Of a stretch of 20,088 bases of DNA, positions 9,107-16,569 are shown one piece after another; the stretch's first letter is position 1, and each line of letters opens with the position of its first letter. A model generated the notes under the pieces. The model was given only the letters and a program-made list of their open reading frames with translations, made no database searches and was not told the origin of the DNA. This DNA comes from Candidatus Poseidoniaceae archaeon (GTDB lineage Archaea > Thermoplasmatota > Poseidoniia > Poseidoniales > Poseidoniaceae). The stretch covers positions 1 to 20,088 of the forward strand of contig JAKMFY010000178.1 of assembly GCA_022425185.1 (NCBI GenBank), given 5' to 3'. Made by a program: the position numbers and the translations under genes.

Positions 9107-9128
9107 AAGGATTGGCTTAGCCAACCTT
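9107..9128 (+). other. Imperfect hairpin after the giant gene
   Basis: AAGG-A-TTGG (9107-9115) pairs with CCAACCTT (9121-9128) around loop CTTAG, giving eight base pairs with one bulged A. It fills much of the 51-nt gap between the giant gene and the next. No T-tract follows, so it is a weak terminator candidate; it could be an RNA processing or leader structure, or chance. Confidence 0.35.
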
Positions 9129-9138
9129 CAAGGGTGGG

Positions 9139-9600
9139 ATGCGCTCTCAAGTTATCATGGAAGACTGGAAGATACTCATCGACCGAGCTATGCAGCAAGA
9201 AACACAGAACACGATTGAAGCACACAAGATATACGGTGATGCAGTACGTTCAGCACTCGCTCAAACCCAAATGCTTCTTGGCGATTTGGAGGCGGCACAA
9301 GTCATAGAGGCCTTGTACGGTGCTCTTGTAGCATACTCGCAGCAAGTCATGCTTCGAATGAAAGCGGAAGACCCAGAAGTCGGCGGTGTCGATCATGCAT
9401 TCCGTGCAGGCCAAGCTTACGGAGTCTCCTGTGTGCTAAACCATCTCATCGATCAATTGACCGACGTGGCTGGAATTACGGCTCTCGGCGCTCTAGATGA
9501 TATCTCAGATACACTTCATGACGAAATTATCATCCAAGGTCGTGCTGCAGGCTTAACTGTCGAACTCTTGGATGCAAAAGGCGAAATTCTCTTCGATTGA
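9139..9600 (+). CDS. Unrecognised 153-aa helical cytoplasmic protein
   Basis: I do not recognise this family. The protein has no signal peptide, transmembrane segment or Cys pair motif. The first about 130 residues look strongly helical and Ala/Leu-rich (QQETQNTIEAHKIYGDAV, EAAQVIEALYGALVAYSQQV), as in TPR/MIT-like or helical-bundle proteins. The C-terminus (GLTVELLDAKGEILFD) looks like a short beta hairpin. ATG 9139 directly follows GGGTGGG, too close for normal ribosome binding. A second ATG at 9157 (MEDWKILID) is an equally good start and would give 147 aa. It lies between the giant surface protein (51 nt upstream) and the ribosomal operon (76 nt downstream). A working partnership with either side is possible but unsupported by the sequence. 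Confidence 0.75.
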   Translation: MRSQVIMEDWKILIDRAMQQETQNTIEAHKIYGDAVRSALAQTQMLLGDLEAAQVIEALYGALVAYSQQVMLRMKAEDPEVGGVDHAFRAGQAYGVSCVLNHLIDQLTDVAGITALGALDDISDTLHDEIIIQGRAAGLTVELLDAKGEILFD

Positions 9601-9608
9601 GTCTCTCC

Positions 9609-9650
9609 TCTCGCGTCGGTGGCTTCATAACCAGCAGGTAGGTCGCGAGA
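9609..9650 (+). other. Inverted repeat in the leader of the ribosomal operon
   Basis: TCTCGCG (9609-9615) and CGCGAGA (9644-9650) form a perfect 7-bp stem around a 28-nt loop, followed by a small ATGC/GCAT hairpin. It lies just after the stop of the 153-aa gene and before the rpl18e ribosome binding site. It could be a leader structure or autoregulatory target for the ribosomal operon. The loop holds a CTTCATAACC stretch resembling a tRNA anticodon arm, but no cloverleaf folds. Confidence 0.35.
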
Positions 9651-9665
9651 ATGCCTCAAAGCATC

Positions 9666-9672
9666 GAGGGAG
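9666..9672 (+). promoter_or_regulatory. Shine-Dalgarno site GAGGGAG for rpl18e
   Basis: GAGGGAG lies 4 nt before ATG 9677. It supports the short L18e start over the in-frame upstream extension, which would run through the end of the previous gene. Confidence 0.65.
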
Positions 9673-9676
9673 TCAT

Positions 9677-10042
9677 ATGAGCAAGCCAATACGAAAGACA
9701 AACGCAGATTTGATCGAGTTAATCGGTCAACTGAAAGCCCAGTCTCGTGATACAGGTGTTGCACTATGGCGAGATGTTGCTCAGCGCCTCTCTAAGAGCC
9801 GCAAAAACTGGGCCCAGCCAAACCTAAGCCGCGTAACTCGTTACGCTCCAGAGGATGCCACCATCCTTGTACCTGGAAAACTGCTTGGATCTGGTGAAGT
9901 CACAGGGAACCGCACCATCGCCGCCTACAGTGTCAGCACAAGCGCACGAGCCAAGATTGAAGCCGCTGGTGGGCGAATTCTCACCTACGGTGAATTGATG
10001 AACGAAAACCCAAACGGAAACGGGGTGATTATCCTTGGATGA
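9677..10042 (+). CDS. rpl18e: Large ribosomal subunit protein eL18 (L18e)
   Basis: This 121-aa protein matches archaeal L18e, a 50S subunit protein of archaea and eukaryotes absent from bacteria. Visible family features are the N-terminal KTN...LI..L...S...G..LWRDVA..L segment, the central ILVPGKLLGSGEV motif and the C-terminal AAGGRILTYGEL...NPNG.GVIILG. Length is normal for the family. The start at 9677 gives MSKPIRKTN and has a ribosome binding site; an extension upstream adds about 35 non-conserved residues. It is the first gene of rpl18e-rpl13-rps9-rpoN, and its last 8 nt overlap rpl13, as expected for coupled translation in this conserved archaeal operon. Confidence 0.95.
   Translation: MSKPIRKTNADLIELIGQLKAQSRDTGVALWRDVAQRLSKSRKNWAQPNLSRVTRYAPEDATILVPGKLLGSGEVTGNRTIAAYSVSTSARAKIEAAGGRILTYGELMNENPNGNGVIILG
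10022..10029 (+). promoter_or_regulatory. Shine-Dalgarno site GGGGTGAT deciding the TTG start of rpl13
   Basis: GGGGTGAT lies inside the end of rpl18e, 5 nt before TTG 10035. It is close to the archaeal GGAGGTGAT consensus, and there is no in-frame ATG near enough that keeps the conserved L13 N-terminus. Confidence 0.75.
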
Positions 10043-10523
10043 AGCAACAACCTACGTCTTTGACGCAGATGGACTCGTCCTAGGACGTCTCGCATCTACA
10101 GTAGCAGATATGCTTCTGAAGGCTGCACGCTCGGACCGTGATGACAAAGTTGTCATCATCAACTCTGAAAAAGCAATTGTTTCGGGAAGTTCAACTTCTG
10201 TTCTACAGAACTATCACGATAAGTATGCACTGAACCATGCTCGCAAGGGTCCTTTTTACCCACGTATGCCTGACATGATTCTCAAGCGAACTGTCCGTGG
10301 AATGTTACCTTATCAAAGAAAGAGCAGTGGCCGTAGAGCACTACGAAACCTACGTGTAGAAATCGGCTGCCCACACCATCTTACCTCAGGCATGCCAGAA
10401 GGCCATGTTGAAGGCGATGACAGTAAGATTCGCAAATCCTTGCCAGAAAGCTATGTCCGCCTCGGCGACATCAGCGCAAGTCTCGGTGCGCCAGCGCACC
10501 GATGGACCGGAGGTGACCAATGA
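10035..10523 (+). CDS. rpl13: Large ribosomal subunit protein uL13
   Basis: The 162-aa protein is archaeal L13, an early-assembling 50S protein. The N-terminus reads VFDADGLVLGRLASTVADMLLK, the usual archaeal L13 opening, followed by VVIINSEKAIVSG, then KGPFYPRMPDMILKRTVRGMLPY, the highly conserved core. The start is TTG 10035, overlapping the L18e stop; it is chosen because a strong ribosome binding site precedes it and because the first in-frame ATG would remove the conserved first strand. The gene ends in a TGA that overlaps the rps9 start region (ATGA arrangement). The C-terminal tail (GDISASLGAPAHRWTGGDQ) is a little longer than the core family. Confidence 0.95.
   Translation: MDEATTYVFDADGLVLGRLASTVADMLLKAARSDRDDKVVIINSEKAIVSGSSTSVLQNYHDKYALNHARKGPFYPRMPDMILKRTVRGMLPYQRKSSGRRALRNLRVEIGCPHHLTSGMPEGHVEGDDSKIRKSLPESYVRLGDISASLGAPAHRWTGGDQ
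10509..10516 (+). promoter_or_regulatory. Shine-Dalgarno site GGAGGTGA for rps9
   Basis: This is a full-strength match to the anti-SD. It is 3 nt from ATG 10520 and 6 nt from ATG 10523, so the second ATG has the better spacing. Confidence 0.75.
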
Positions 10524-10954
10524 TGGCACGTAAGAAGAAGTCAGTAGAAAGTTCAGGAAAGAGAAAGACAGCGGTTGCACGAGCATCCGTTAAAGCAGGA
10601 AAAGGTCGAGTTCGCGTAAACAGTGAACCTATCGAAATCCTACAACCATCTCTTGCACGCCGTAAGGCAATGGAACCTCTGATCATTGCAGATGCAATGA
10701 ATCGCCTTTCCAAGGTTGACATCAATCTCACCACTAACGGTGGAGGAATCATGGGCCAAACCGATGCAATTCGAACTGCAATTGCTCGTGGCCTGGTTCA
10801 CTACAACGGTGGAGCAGAAGGAATCGACGAAGAACTTCGTGACGAGTACCTACGATTTGATCGTAGCCTGCTTGTCAACGATCCTCGTCGTAAGGAAGCA
10901 AAGCACCAACTTGGACGTGGTGCTCGCCGTAAGAAGCAAAAGTCCTATCGATGA
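10523..10954 (+). CDS. rps9: Small ribosomal subunit protein uS9
   Basis: This is archaeal S9 of about 143 aa, a 30S protein whose basic C-terminal tail reaches the decoding site. It shows the typical GKRKTAVARASV N-terminus, the central TTNGGGIMGQTDAIRTAIARGLV segment (equivalent to the G-G-G..GQ..A...GIARAL core), DPRRKEAK, and the invariant C-terminal GARRKKQKSYR ending in Lys-Ser-Tyr-Arg. Two adjacent ATGs (10520, 10523) are possible; 10523 has better ribosome-binding spacing, while 10520 overlaps the L13 stop. The gene is third in the operon, with rpoN starting 11 nt later. Confidence 0.95.
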   Translation: MARKKKSVESSGKRKTAVARASVKAGKGRVRVNSEPIEILQPSLARRKAMEPLIIADAMNRLSKVDINLTTNGGGIMGQTDAIRTAIARGLVHYNGGAEGIDEELRDEYLRFDRSLLVNDPRRKEAKHQLGRGARRKKQKSYR

Positions 10955-10965
10955 GGTGATGAAAG

Positions 10966-11169
10966 ATGATAATTCCAATCCGTTGTTTCAGCTGTGGTAC
11001 CGTAATTGCTCACAAGTGGGAAGCGTTCAATGAAAAACTCGCAGAAGGTGCTAGCATAGGCGACGCACTTGACCATGTAGGTTTCGAACGCTACTGTTGC
11101 CGACGTATGTACGTTGGACACATTGATTTGATCGAAGAAATCGTTCCTTTCAGTGCTCAACACAAGTGA
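10966..11169 (+). CDS. rpoN: DNA-directed RNA polymerase subunit N (Rpb10 homologue)
   Basis: This 67-aa zinc-binding protein is the archaeal RpoN/Rpb10 subunit, part of the Rpb3/10/11/12-like assembly platform of RNA polymerase. It begins MIIPIRCFSCG, where the C-F-S-C-G zinc motif is invariant, and carries the second metal ligand pair in RYCCRRM. The length is standard. A GAGGTGAT ribosome binding site (10953-10960) overlaps the rps9 stop and is 5 nt before the ATG. In many archaea rpoK, eno and rps2 follow; here a tRNA begins after 9 nt instead. Confidence 0.96.
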   Translation: MIIPIRCFSCGTVIAHKWEAFNEKLAEGASIGDALDHVGFERYCCRRMYVGHIDLIEEIVPFSAQHK

Positions 11170-11178
11170 AGATATCAC

Positions 11179-11253
11179 GGGCCTGTGGGTTAGCTTGGCC
11201 TATACTTGGCGGCTGGGGGCCGTCAGACCCCAGTTCAAATCTGGGCAGGCCCA
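11179..11253 (+). tRNA. tRNA-Pro (anticodon GGG)
   Basis: The sequence folds to a complete cloverleaf of 75 nt. The acceptor stem GGGCCTG pairs perfectly with CAGGCCC, discriminator A follows, and CCA is not encoded. The D loop contains the GG pair. The anticodon stem is GGCGG/CCGTC with one G-T pair and loop CTGGGGG, anticodon GGG at 11215-11217. The T arm is CCCAG-TTCAAAT-CTGGG. No intron is present. It starts only 9 nt after the rpoN stop with no clear TATA element, so it is probably cut out of the ribosomal operon transcript. Confidence 0.95.
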
Positions 11254-11302
11254 CTCAGTAGATATCCGAAGGTAACACCTGACCGAGCAGCCTTGCATTG
11301 AT

Positions 11303-14300
11303 ATGGTTCAATCGCTAGCACTTGTTATGCGCTCCCGAGCCGTTGCATTGTTTGTTCTTCTCCTAGCGACCAGTCTCACTCCATTTGTGTCTTCAGATGT
11401 AACCATCACAGCTGCTGATGCAACCTGGGATGGACAGAACCATGTTCTCGATGGTAACGTAACAGTTTCTTCCACATCAACTCTTACGATTGAGCCTGGA
11501 GCAGTCATTGACACGGGAGATTATTGGATTCAAATCGACGGAACTCTCATCGCTACAGATGTGGAATTCATGTCGAGTATAACGCCGAGCAGTCAAGGTT
11601 CAACTGGAGCAGGTTTGTGGCCAGGGATCATCATTTCATCAACAGCTGAAGCGGTACTAACCAATGTTACAATTCGTGGTGCAGAATCTGCATTAGCAGT
11701 CCATGGAGACGTTACAATCCATGAAGAAATCCTCATTACAAACAGCTACATTGGTCTTGATATACATCCCACAGGAACGGTAGTAGCGGAAAACGTAACA
11801 ATGGAAACAATCGATATCCAGGCGGTCCACAACGAGGGTCAATTTACTGTTACAACAGGCGAATTTACGAATGCCGCAACTGGAATTTATTCTTCAAACC
11901 AACTTACTGCATCCGATGTCACGTTTAATGAAACTGGTTTCGCCCTTGATATCGTCGCAGGAGATGCTACAATTGTGGGTCTTGGTCTGGATAATGTTAG
12001 CGTTGGAATAGGTTCTGATGCTGGGGCGTCAACCACCGTGAGTAGCATTTTTGGACAATACGTCGCCCTATTCATAGACGGTTCAGGTACTGACGATTTG
12101 ACAGTCTCAGACGCCCTTCTTACCGGAGATCGTTTCCTATGGGGATCGGTTGAGAGTATCTACGTGTCAGAAGTAGATTTCACTCAGCAGGCGCTTGATA
12201 GAACAGTAATTGACATACGCTGTACTATCGATTGTATGTTTGATGACGTAACACTCTCTCAAACAGAAATCGGGTTTGACATCGATGGGCCCGGCATAAC
12301 TGAAATTAAGAACAGCAATATTGAATCAACAAATACCGCTTTACGAGGTTCTGGAGACGGTCTGCTGATTATCGAAGAATCAAATTTCACATCCCAAGGA
12401 AAAGTAATGACGTTTTCAGGTCTCGATACCGAGATTACAGATACAAATGCCGAATTAAGTCAAGGAGATGGCCCTGCAGTCAAGGTCTTAGAAGGTCACC
12501 ATGAATGGAACGAATTTAATGTTGAAAAAGCTTACAGCAGTGCCGATGTTACATCTCAGGGTATCGATGCATGGTACACTTCGATCCAATCGACAACATT
12601 AACGACAAACGGATTTTCAACAGGTGCTTTATTCGAAGATAGCACTCTAACTGCGGAAACTGCAACGTTCATCAATGGAAAAGTCACTGGGCTTTATGGA
12701 ATTCAATCCACATTCACGTTTGAGGATTTGACAACATCTACTCAACAATACGGCGTTCGATTAGGGGATGAATCACATCTCCAAACTTCGATATGGGCCG
12801 CAAATCTCCACAATACACCACTTCTTCTCGAAGGAGAATCAACAGCAAACGCTCGTAAATTTACTCCTCAAAACACCGCTCAAGGGTCATCAGACGCAGT
12901 AGGCGATGGCACCTTCCTCTACGGAGGACCTATAACGAGCACAATCTCAACAACAGAATATGGCTATCTTTACGAAACATATGTCTCATTCACTGACATC
13001 AATAATCAACCTATTCAAGCAGAAGCGTATGCTCATCATTTCCTTTCGACCGGAGATACAAACGGGGTAGCCTCTCTTCCACTTCTATCGACGGGCTCAA
13101 TGGTCGATGTTCTCTATCAAGGCGCTGGAGTTCGCGCAGAATTAGTTGGTAATCAAGCGGGCCAATCGGTTCAGATCATAACCGTTCCTCAAGGAGATTG
13201 GAACCTTCCTTCTTCTTCCACCGTTGTTCTCGGAGCAAAACCTGACGGAAGCCCTCACATGCTAAATGGAAATCTCAACTTTGCAACAAACTCTCAATTG
13301 AAACTTATCGATACAACCCTGATCGTGGATTCGTCTTCTTCCGTTGACATGGGTGCGTCAGGCACACTTTCAGGCGACGGAGGAATTCTCAATGCAACCT
13401 CGCTCTCACTGAACGTTCAATCAACTTTTACATCCGAAGGAAACGGTCTTGAGATCCAATCACCGGTTCAATGGTCGTGTTCATCTCCACAATCCATTAG
13501 CAACGTTCGGTTCACATCAACGCTCTCCATTGGTGCATTATGCGATGTTGAAATGATTGGGGGAGAAGCGAATGAACAGATTACTGTAGGCTCAGGCGGC
13601 TCCTTTTCACTTTCATCAACTCTTGAAATCAACGTTCTCGACAAAGGAGTCCCCGTTGAAGGAGCTACAATCATTGTAGATGGCCAAACAGTTTCCACCA
13701 ACGCACTCGGGGAAGCAATAGCGCAAACAACAGCCCGTTCAGTTGACTCTCAGGGAGATGTTCAAAGCGGGATTAAAACAGTTACAATGCAAATCCAGTC
13801 GTTTACTGAGTTCTTTGCTTGGGATACAAAAAGATCGACATCTCACACATTCATGGCCTCTACAGTGCCTACAGGTACAATCAACTCATGGCTCGTTCTT
13901 GAGAAATCCTGGAGTCCGTATCGCCTTGAAGGAGACTTAACCATTGCATCCACAACGAAACTTACAGTCAATGACGGCGTTGAACTTCGTATTGCATCTC
14001 AGGCAGTCATCGATGTTCAAGGGGTCTTTGAAGCAGGTTCTGCAACCATTTCCTCGACAGGATTTGGAGCACGTTGGGGTGGATTACTTCTTGATGGAAT
14101 CGTTGGTTCAAGAATTCAACTTTCAGGAACTCAACTCGTCGAAGGCTCACCATTACTCACAGTATCAGGATACGGAGAGATGGTTGCAGAAAACGTGAAT
14201 TTTGCCCGTTCAGCAGGAGCTGATCCGTTGATTTCAATCAGTTCAGGTGCACAAGGAATAGTTTCAATTTCTAATTCTCATCTTCGAGACGCCGGTTCGA

Positions 14301-15991
14301 TGTGTATTCAATCACAAAGTCCTGACGCGAAAATAGTCCTAGACGGCGTTGAATTTACAGACTGCAACGGCGATGCAGCGTGGATTCGCTTGTCTGATGT
14401 TGCATTCAATAACGTAACAATCAATGAAGGGATGGACGATGGTCTTGCTCTAATTGGCGTCACCGGTCATGTAAGTAACCTGAAAACATCATCTTTCGTT
14501 GGAGATTCAACAGTTCGACTGGAATCTATCGATGGGGATTTTATTATCGAAGATTCTCAAATATCAGTTGGGTCAGAAGTCGGATTAATTGCCTTCAATT
14601 GTGATGATATCATCATCAGAAATCTGGAAATTGCAGGAGCTCCTGGATTAGATATTGACGAAACTTCGGGACAATTAGAGCAAATATATGCTCACGGAAA
14701 TGGAATAGGGACCGGCGTAACGATTCGACATGGGCAAGCCTCATCGATGATGGTCTCGGACCTTTCGATTACCAATTATTCGGTTGGCTTACGCCTCCAC
14801 GCACATGATTTTGAAGAACCAGGGGTAGCGTACTTCCACAATCTGTCAATCGATTCATCTGATGCTCTATCCATTGAGTATTACGATGCCCAAATTTCAG
14901 ATTCTGATTTAGTTGGATCGATTTCAGTAGCAGGAAGCACAATCAACATGATCGATAGTTCAATCGTTGGTACAAAATCAATCTCAGCTGATGGAATCCT
15001 TAGTGAATGGAGCACACACTCCTTAAGCGCAATGCTGAATGGGTTCTTTGTCGAAGCAACCTATGTTATTTCAACCGAACTACTCGATCAGCCTAGTACC
15101 TATAGCGGACAATTTGTTGATGTAATTCTTCAATATTCCAAGCATACAGAAACACAATCCGAATCGAGTACAAATGCAATGATAGAGACATATTCAGAAA
15201 TGAGCTTGGTCAACAATTCAGAATTTGAACTTGGAAACAATCTGAACCAACAGGTTACCATCGTCCTCTCGCCAAACGCTGCTCCAATTGCAACTGTAAA
15301 CGCCCCTTATTCAGGACAACGCTTTATGGAAACTACGCCAATTGAGGTTCGTTACATAGTTTCTGATGATACAACAGAACTCTCAGATATCGTCATGTCT
15401 TGGAAAGTCTTTGATGCCCAAGGGCAACTCGTCACTGAAGGGGCGCTCAGCGATACAGGTTCTGCATTCAACGTTACAAACTTAGGGCCAGGGTTGTATG
15501 TCTTGCAAGTTATTGCAACGGATGACCTAAATCTCTTCTCCACCACTGAGGTTGACTTTGAAGTAACACTCCTAGATACAGATGGAGATTGGATTTCATC
15601 ATGTAATTCAGACACATGGTTTGACGCGTCAAATGGAGTACAATGTGGGCCTGACATTTACGATCCTGATGATGATAATGATGGACGTCTTGATGATAAT
15701 GATGTATGGCCAATAGATGCTTGTGCTTGGATGGATACCGATGATGATGGGCAACCTGATCGCATTGAATGCCCAGAAGGACAGACAACCATGCTCTTTG
15801 AAGATCAAGATGATGATGGTGATGGGACTCCTGATGAACTTGAAGGAAAATCTTCCACCAAGAACGAAGATCAAAGCACAGGACTTCTCCTAATAGGAGG
15901 AATTGTTGTCATTGTTCTCATTATTTTCTTCGTACGAACTCGTGGAGGAGGCCCAAAGAGCCTCGGCGAGATTGACGAACGTATGCTCTGA
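11303..15991 (+). CDS. Parallel beta-helix surface protein with TSP3 segment and C-terminal membrane anchor
   Basis: The protein has 1562 aa. The N-terminus is a signal peptide (MRSRAVALFVLLLATSLTPF, cleavage near VSS-DV). The start may be ATG 11303 or ATG 11327, which begins exactly at MRSR; no ribosome binding site decides. The body is Thr/Ser/Asn-rich with short regular strands (LTIEPGAVI, VTIRGAES, IEESNFTSQG) typical of right-handed parallel beta helices. An opening module with L-x-G-x-[LV]-T-[IV] and W-x-G motifs appears near residues 38-120 and again near 870-945, with a weaker copy near 650-700. Carboxypeptidase-regulatory-like turns (DINNQPIQAEA, DKGVPVEGATI) separate these. An Ig/PKD-like domain covers about 1327-1424, and TSP3-like repeats (DPDDDNDGRLDD, DDDGDGTPDE) about 1425-1520. 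A helix at 1527-1547 and a basic tail (RTRGGG) form a type I anchor. Ligand and function are unknown; adhesion or polymer binding is a guess. Confidence 0.9.
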   Translation: MVQSLALVMRSRAVALFVLLLATSLTPFVSSDVTITAADATWDGQNHVLDGNVTVSSTSTLTIEPGAVIDTGDYWIQIDGTLIATDVEFMSSITPSSQGSTGAGLWPGIIISSTAEAVLTNVTIRGAESALAVHGDVTIHEEILITNSYIGLDIHPTGTVVAENVTMETIDIQAVHNEGQFTVTTGEFTNAATGIYSSNQLTASDVTFNETGFALDIVAGDATIVGLGLDNVSVGIGSDAGASTTVSSIFGQYVALFIDGSGTDDLTVSDALLTGDRFLWGSVESIYVSEVDFTQQALDRTVIDIRCTIDCMFDDVTLSQTEIGFDIDGPGITEIKNSNIESTNTALRGSGDGLLIIEESNFTSQGKVMTFSGLDTEITDTNAELSQGDGPAVKVLEGHHEWNEFNVEKAYSSADVTSQGIDAWYTSIQSTTLTTNGFSTGALFEDSTLTAETATFINGKVTGLYGIQSTFTFEDLTTSTQQYGVRLGDESHLQTSIWAANLHNTPLLLEGESTANARKFTPQNTAQGSSDAVGDGTFLYGGPITSTISTTEYGYLYETYVSFTDINNQPIQAEAYAHHFLSTGDTNGVASLPLLSTGSMVDVLYQGAGVRAELVGNQAGQSVQIITVPQGDWNLPSSSTVVLGAKPDGSPHMLNGNLNFATNSQLKLIDTTLIVDSSSSVDMGASGTLSGDGGILNATSLSLNVQSTFTSEGNGLEIQSPVQWSCSSPQSISNVRFTSTLSIGALCDVEMIGGEANEQITVGSGGSFSLSSTLEINVLDKGVPVEGATIIVDGQTVSTNALGEAIAQTTARSVDSQGDVQSGIKTVTMQIQSFTEFFAWDTKRSTSHTFMASTVPTGTINSWLVLEKSWSPYRLEGDLTIASTTKLTVNDGVELRIASQAVIDVQGVFEAGSATISSTGFGARWGGLLLDGIVGSRIQLSGTQLVEGSPLLTVSGYGEMVAENVNFARSAGADPLISISSGAQGIVSISNSHLRDAGSMCIQSQSPDAKIVLDGVEFTDCNGDAAWIRLSDVAFNNVTINEGMDDGLALIGVTGHVSNLKTSSFVGDSTVRLESIDGDFIIEDSQISVGSEVGLIAFNCDDIIIRNLEIAGAPGLDIDETSGQLEQIYAHGNGIGTGVTIRHGQASSMMVSDLSITNYSVGLRLHAHDFEEPGVAYFHNLSIDSSDALSIEYYDAQISDSDLVGSISVAGSTINMIDSSIVGTKSISADGILSEWSTHSLSAMLNGFFVEATYVISTELLDQPSTYSGQFVDVILQYSKHTETQSESSTNAMIETYSEMSLVNNSEFELGNNLNQQVTIVLSPNAAPIATVNAPYSGQRFMETTPIEVRYIVSDDTTELSDIVMSWKVFDAQGQLVTEGALSDTGSAFNVTNLGPGLYVLQVIATDDLNLFSTTEVDFEVTLLDTDGDWISSCNSDTWFDASNGVQCGPDIYDPDDDNDGRLDDNDVWPIDACAWMDTDDDGQPDRIECPEGQTTMLFEDQDDDGDGTPDELEGKSSTKNEDQSTGLLLIGGIVVIVLIIFFVRTRGGGPKSLGEIDERML

Positions 15992-15996
15992 GGTGA
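15990..15996 (+). promoter_or_regulatory. Shine-Dalgarno site GAGGTGA deciding GTG start at 16002
   Basis: GAGGTGA overlaps the stop codon of the beta-helix gene and lies 5 nt before GTG 16002 (8 nt before TTG 16005). It argues against the open frame's upstream start, which would overlap the beta-helix gene by about 90 nt. Confidence 0.65.
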
Positions 15997-16001
15997 AATG
16001 T

Positions 16002-16529
16002 GTGTTGCCAAGTGCTGAGCCAGTTGCATTTGCAATGGTTGTCATTCTTGGCGTCATTGTTGTATGGGATGCCTGGTGGCTAACTCGACAGCACTTGGAC
16101 ATACCATCATTCGGGATTTTGCCGAAGAATGGATTTGCATGGAAGAGTGAACAGCAACACGAAGTCCTCCGGCAATGGGCTAATTTAGGTTCTATGGCAG
16201 CAATGATCGCTTTACCATGGGGCTTTGCATCGTTTTCAGACACGCCGATTATGTATGTCATTCTGTGGGATGTTTTGCTTAGTTTACACATTATTTCCCT
16301 TCTCGTTCCAAAGCGATATGCAGTCACTTCAACACATTTGTTTGCAGATGGCCAGAGGTATGAATGGAAGCGGCTTACCTTACCCAAACGCCAACCAAAA
16401 AAGCGTATCATGCTCTTGAGAAAAGGATGGGGGCCTTTCGGGCCACTGCCTCTTGGCGGGTCTCGTGAAGATCTCGATATAGCAGCAGAACGAATCATAG
16501 CGATTCTTCTTCCTGACGAAGAGGAATGA
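16002..16529 (+). CDS. Small membrane protein with PH-like cytoplasmic tail
   Basis: From GTG 16002 the protein has 175 aa. Three hydrophobic segments are visible: VAFAMVVILGVIVVWDAWWL, LGSMAAMIALPWGFASF and PIMYVILWDVLLSLHIISLL. The remaining about 70 residues are soluble (YAVTSTHLFADGQRYEWKRL, then KKRIMLLRKGWGPFGPLPL). This arrangement, a 'what the gene product looks like in the on-state' strand pair with a W-K-x-I/L motif after a membrane anchor, resembles bacterial PH-like (bPH/DUF5673-type) membrane proteins; the match is by pattern only. The gene starts 10 nt after the beta-helix gene, so the two are probably co-transcribed. I cannot assign a biochemical role. Confidence 0.8.
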   Translation: MLPSAEPVAFAMVVILGVIVVWDAWWLTRQHLDIPSFGILPKNGFAWKSEQQHEVLRQWANLGSMAAMIALPWGFASFSDTPIMYVILWDVLLSLHIISLLVPKRYAVTSTHLFADGQRYEWKRLTLPKRQPKKRIMLLRKGWGPFGPLPLGGSREDLDIAAERIIAILLPDEEE

Positions 16530-16569
16530 ACAGAGGTATGCCTAAGTGGCTCCTTGACTTGAGAAGGTT

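Noticed and set aside
9616..9643. A tRNA-Met gene
   Set aside because: The CTTCATAACC stretch is suggestive, but the anticodon stem has mismatches, the loop is 8 nt, and no T arm or acceptor stem can be formed.
9572..9676. N-terminal extension of L18e from an upstream TTG
   Set aside because: It overlaps the preceding gene, the added residues are not part of the family, and a good ribosome binding site precedes ATG 9677.
11170..11267. 7-bp direct repeats (AGATATC) flanking the tRNA, as an integration site
   Set aside because: The repeats are too short to be meaningful, do not include the tRNA 3' end, and there is no integrase or element between them.
15890..16498. A 202-codon open frame on the minus strand
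   Set aside because: It lies opposite the end of the beta-helix gene and the small membrane protein, has no ribosome binding site or family pattern, and the plus-strand genes have clear signals.
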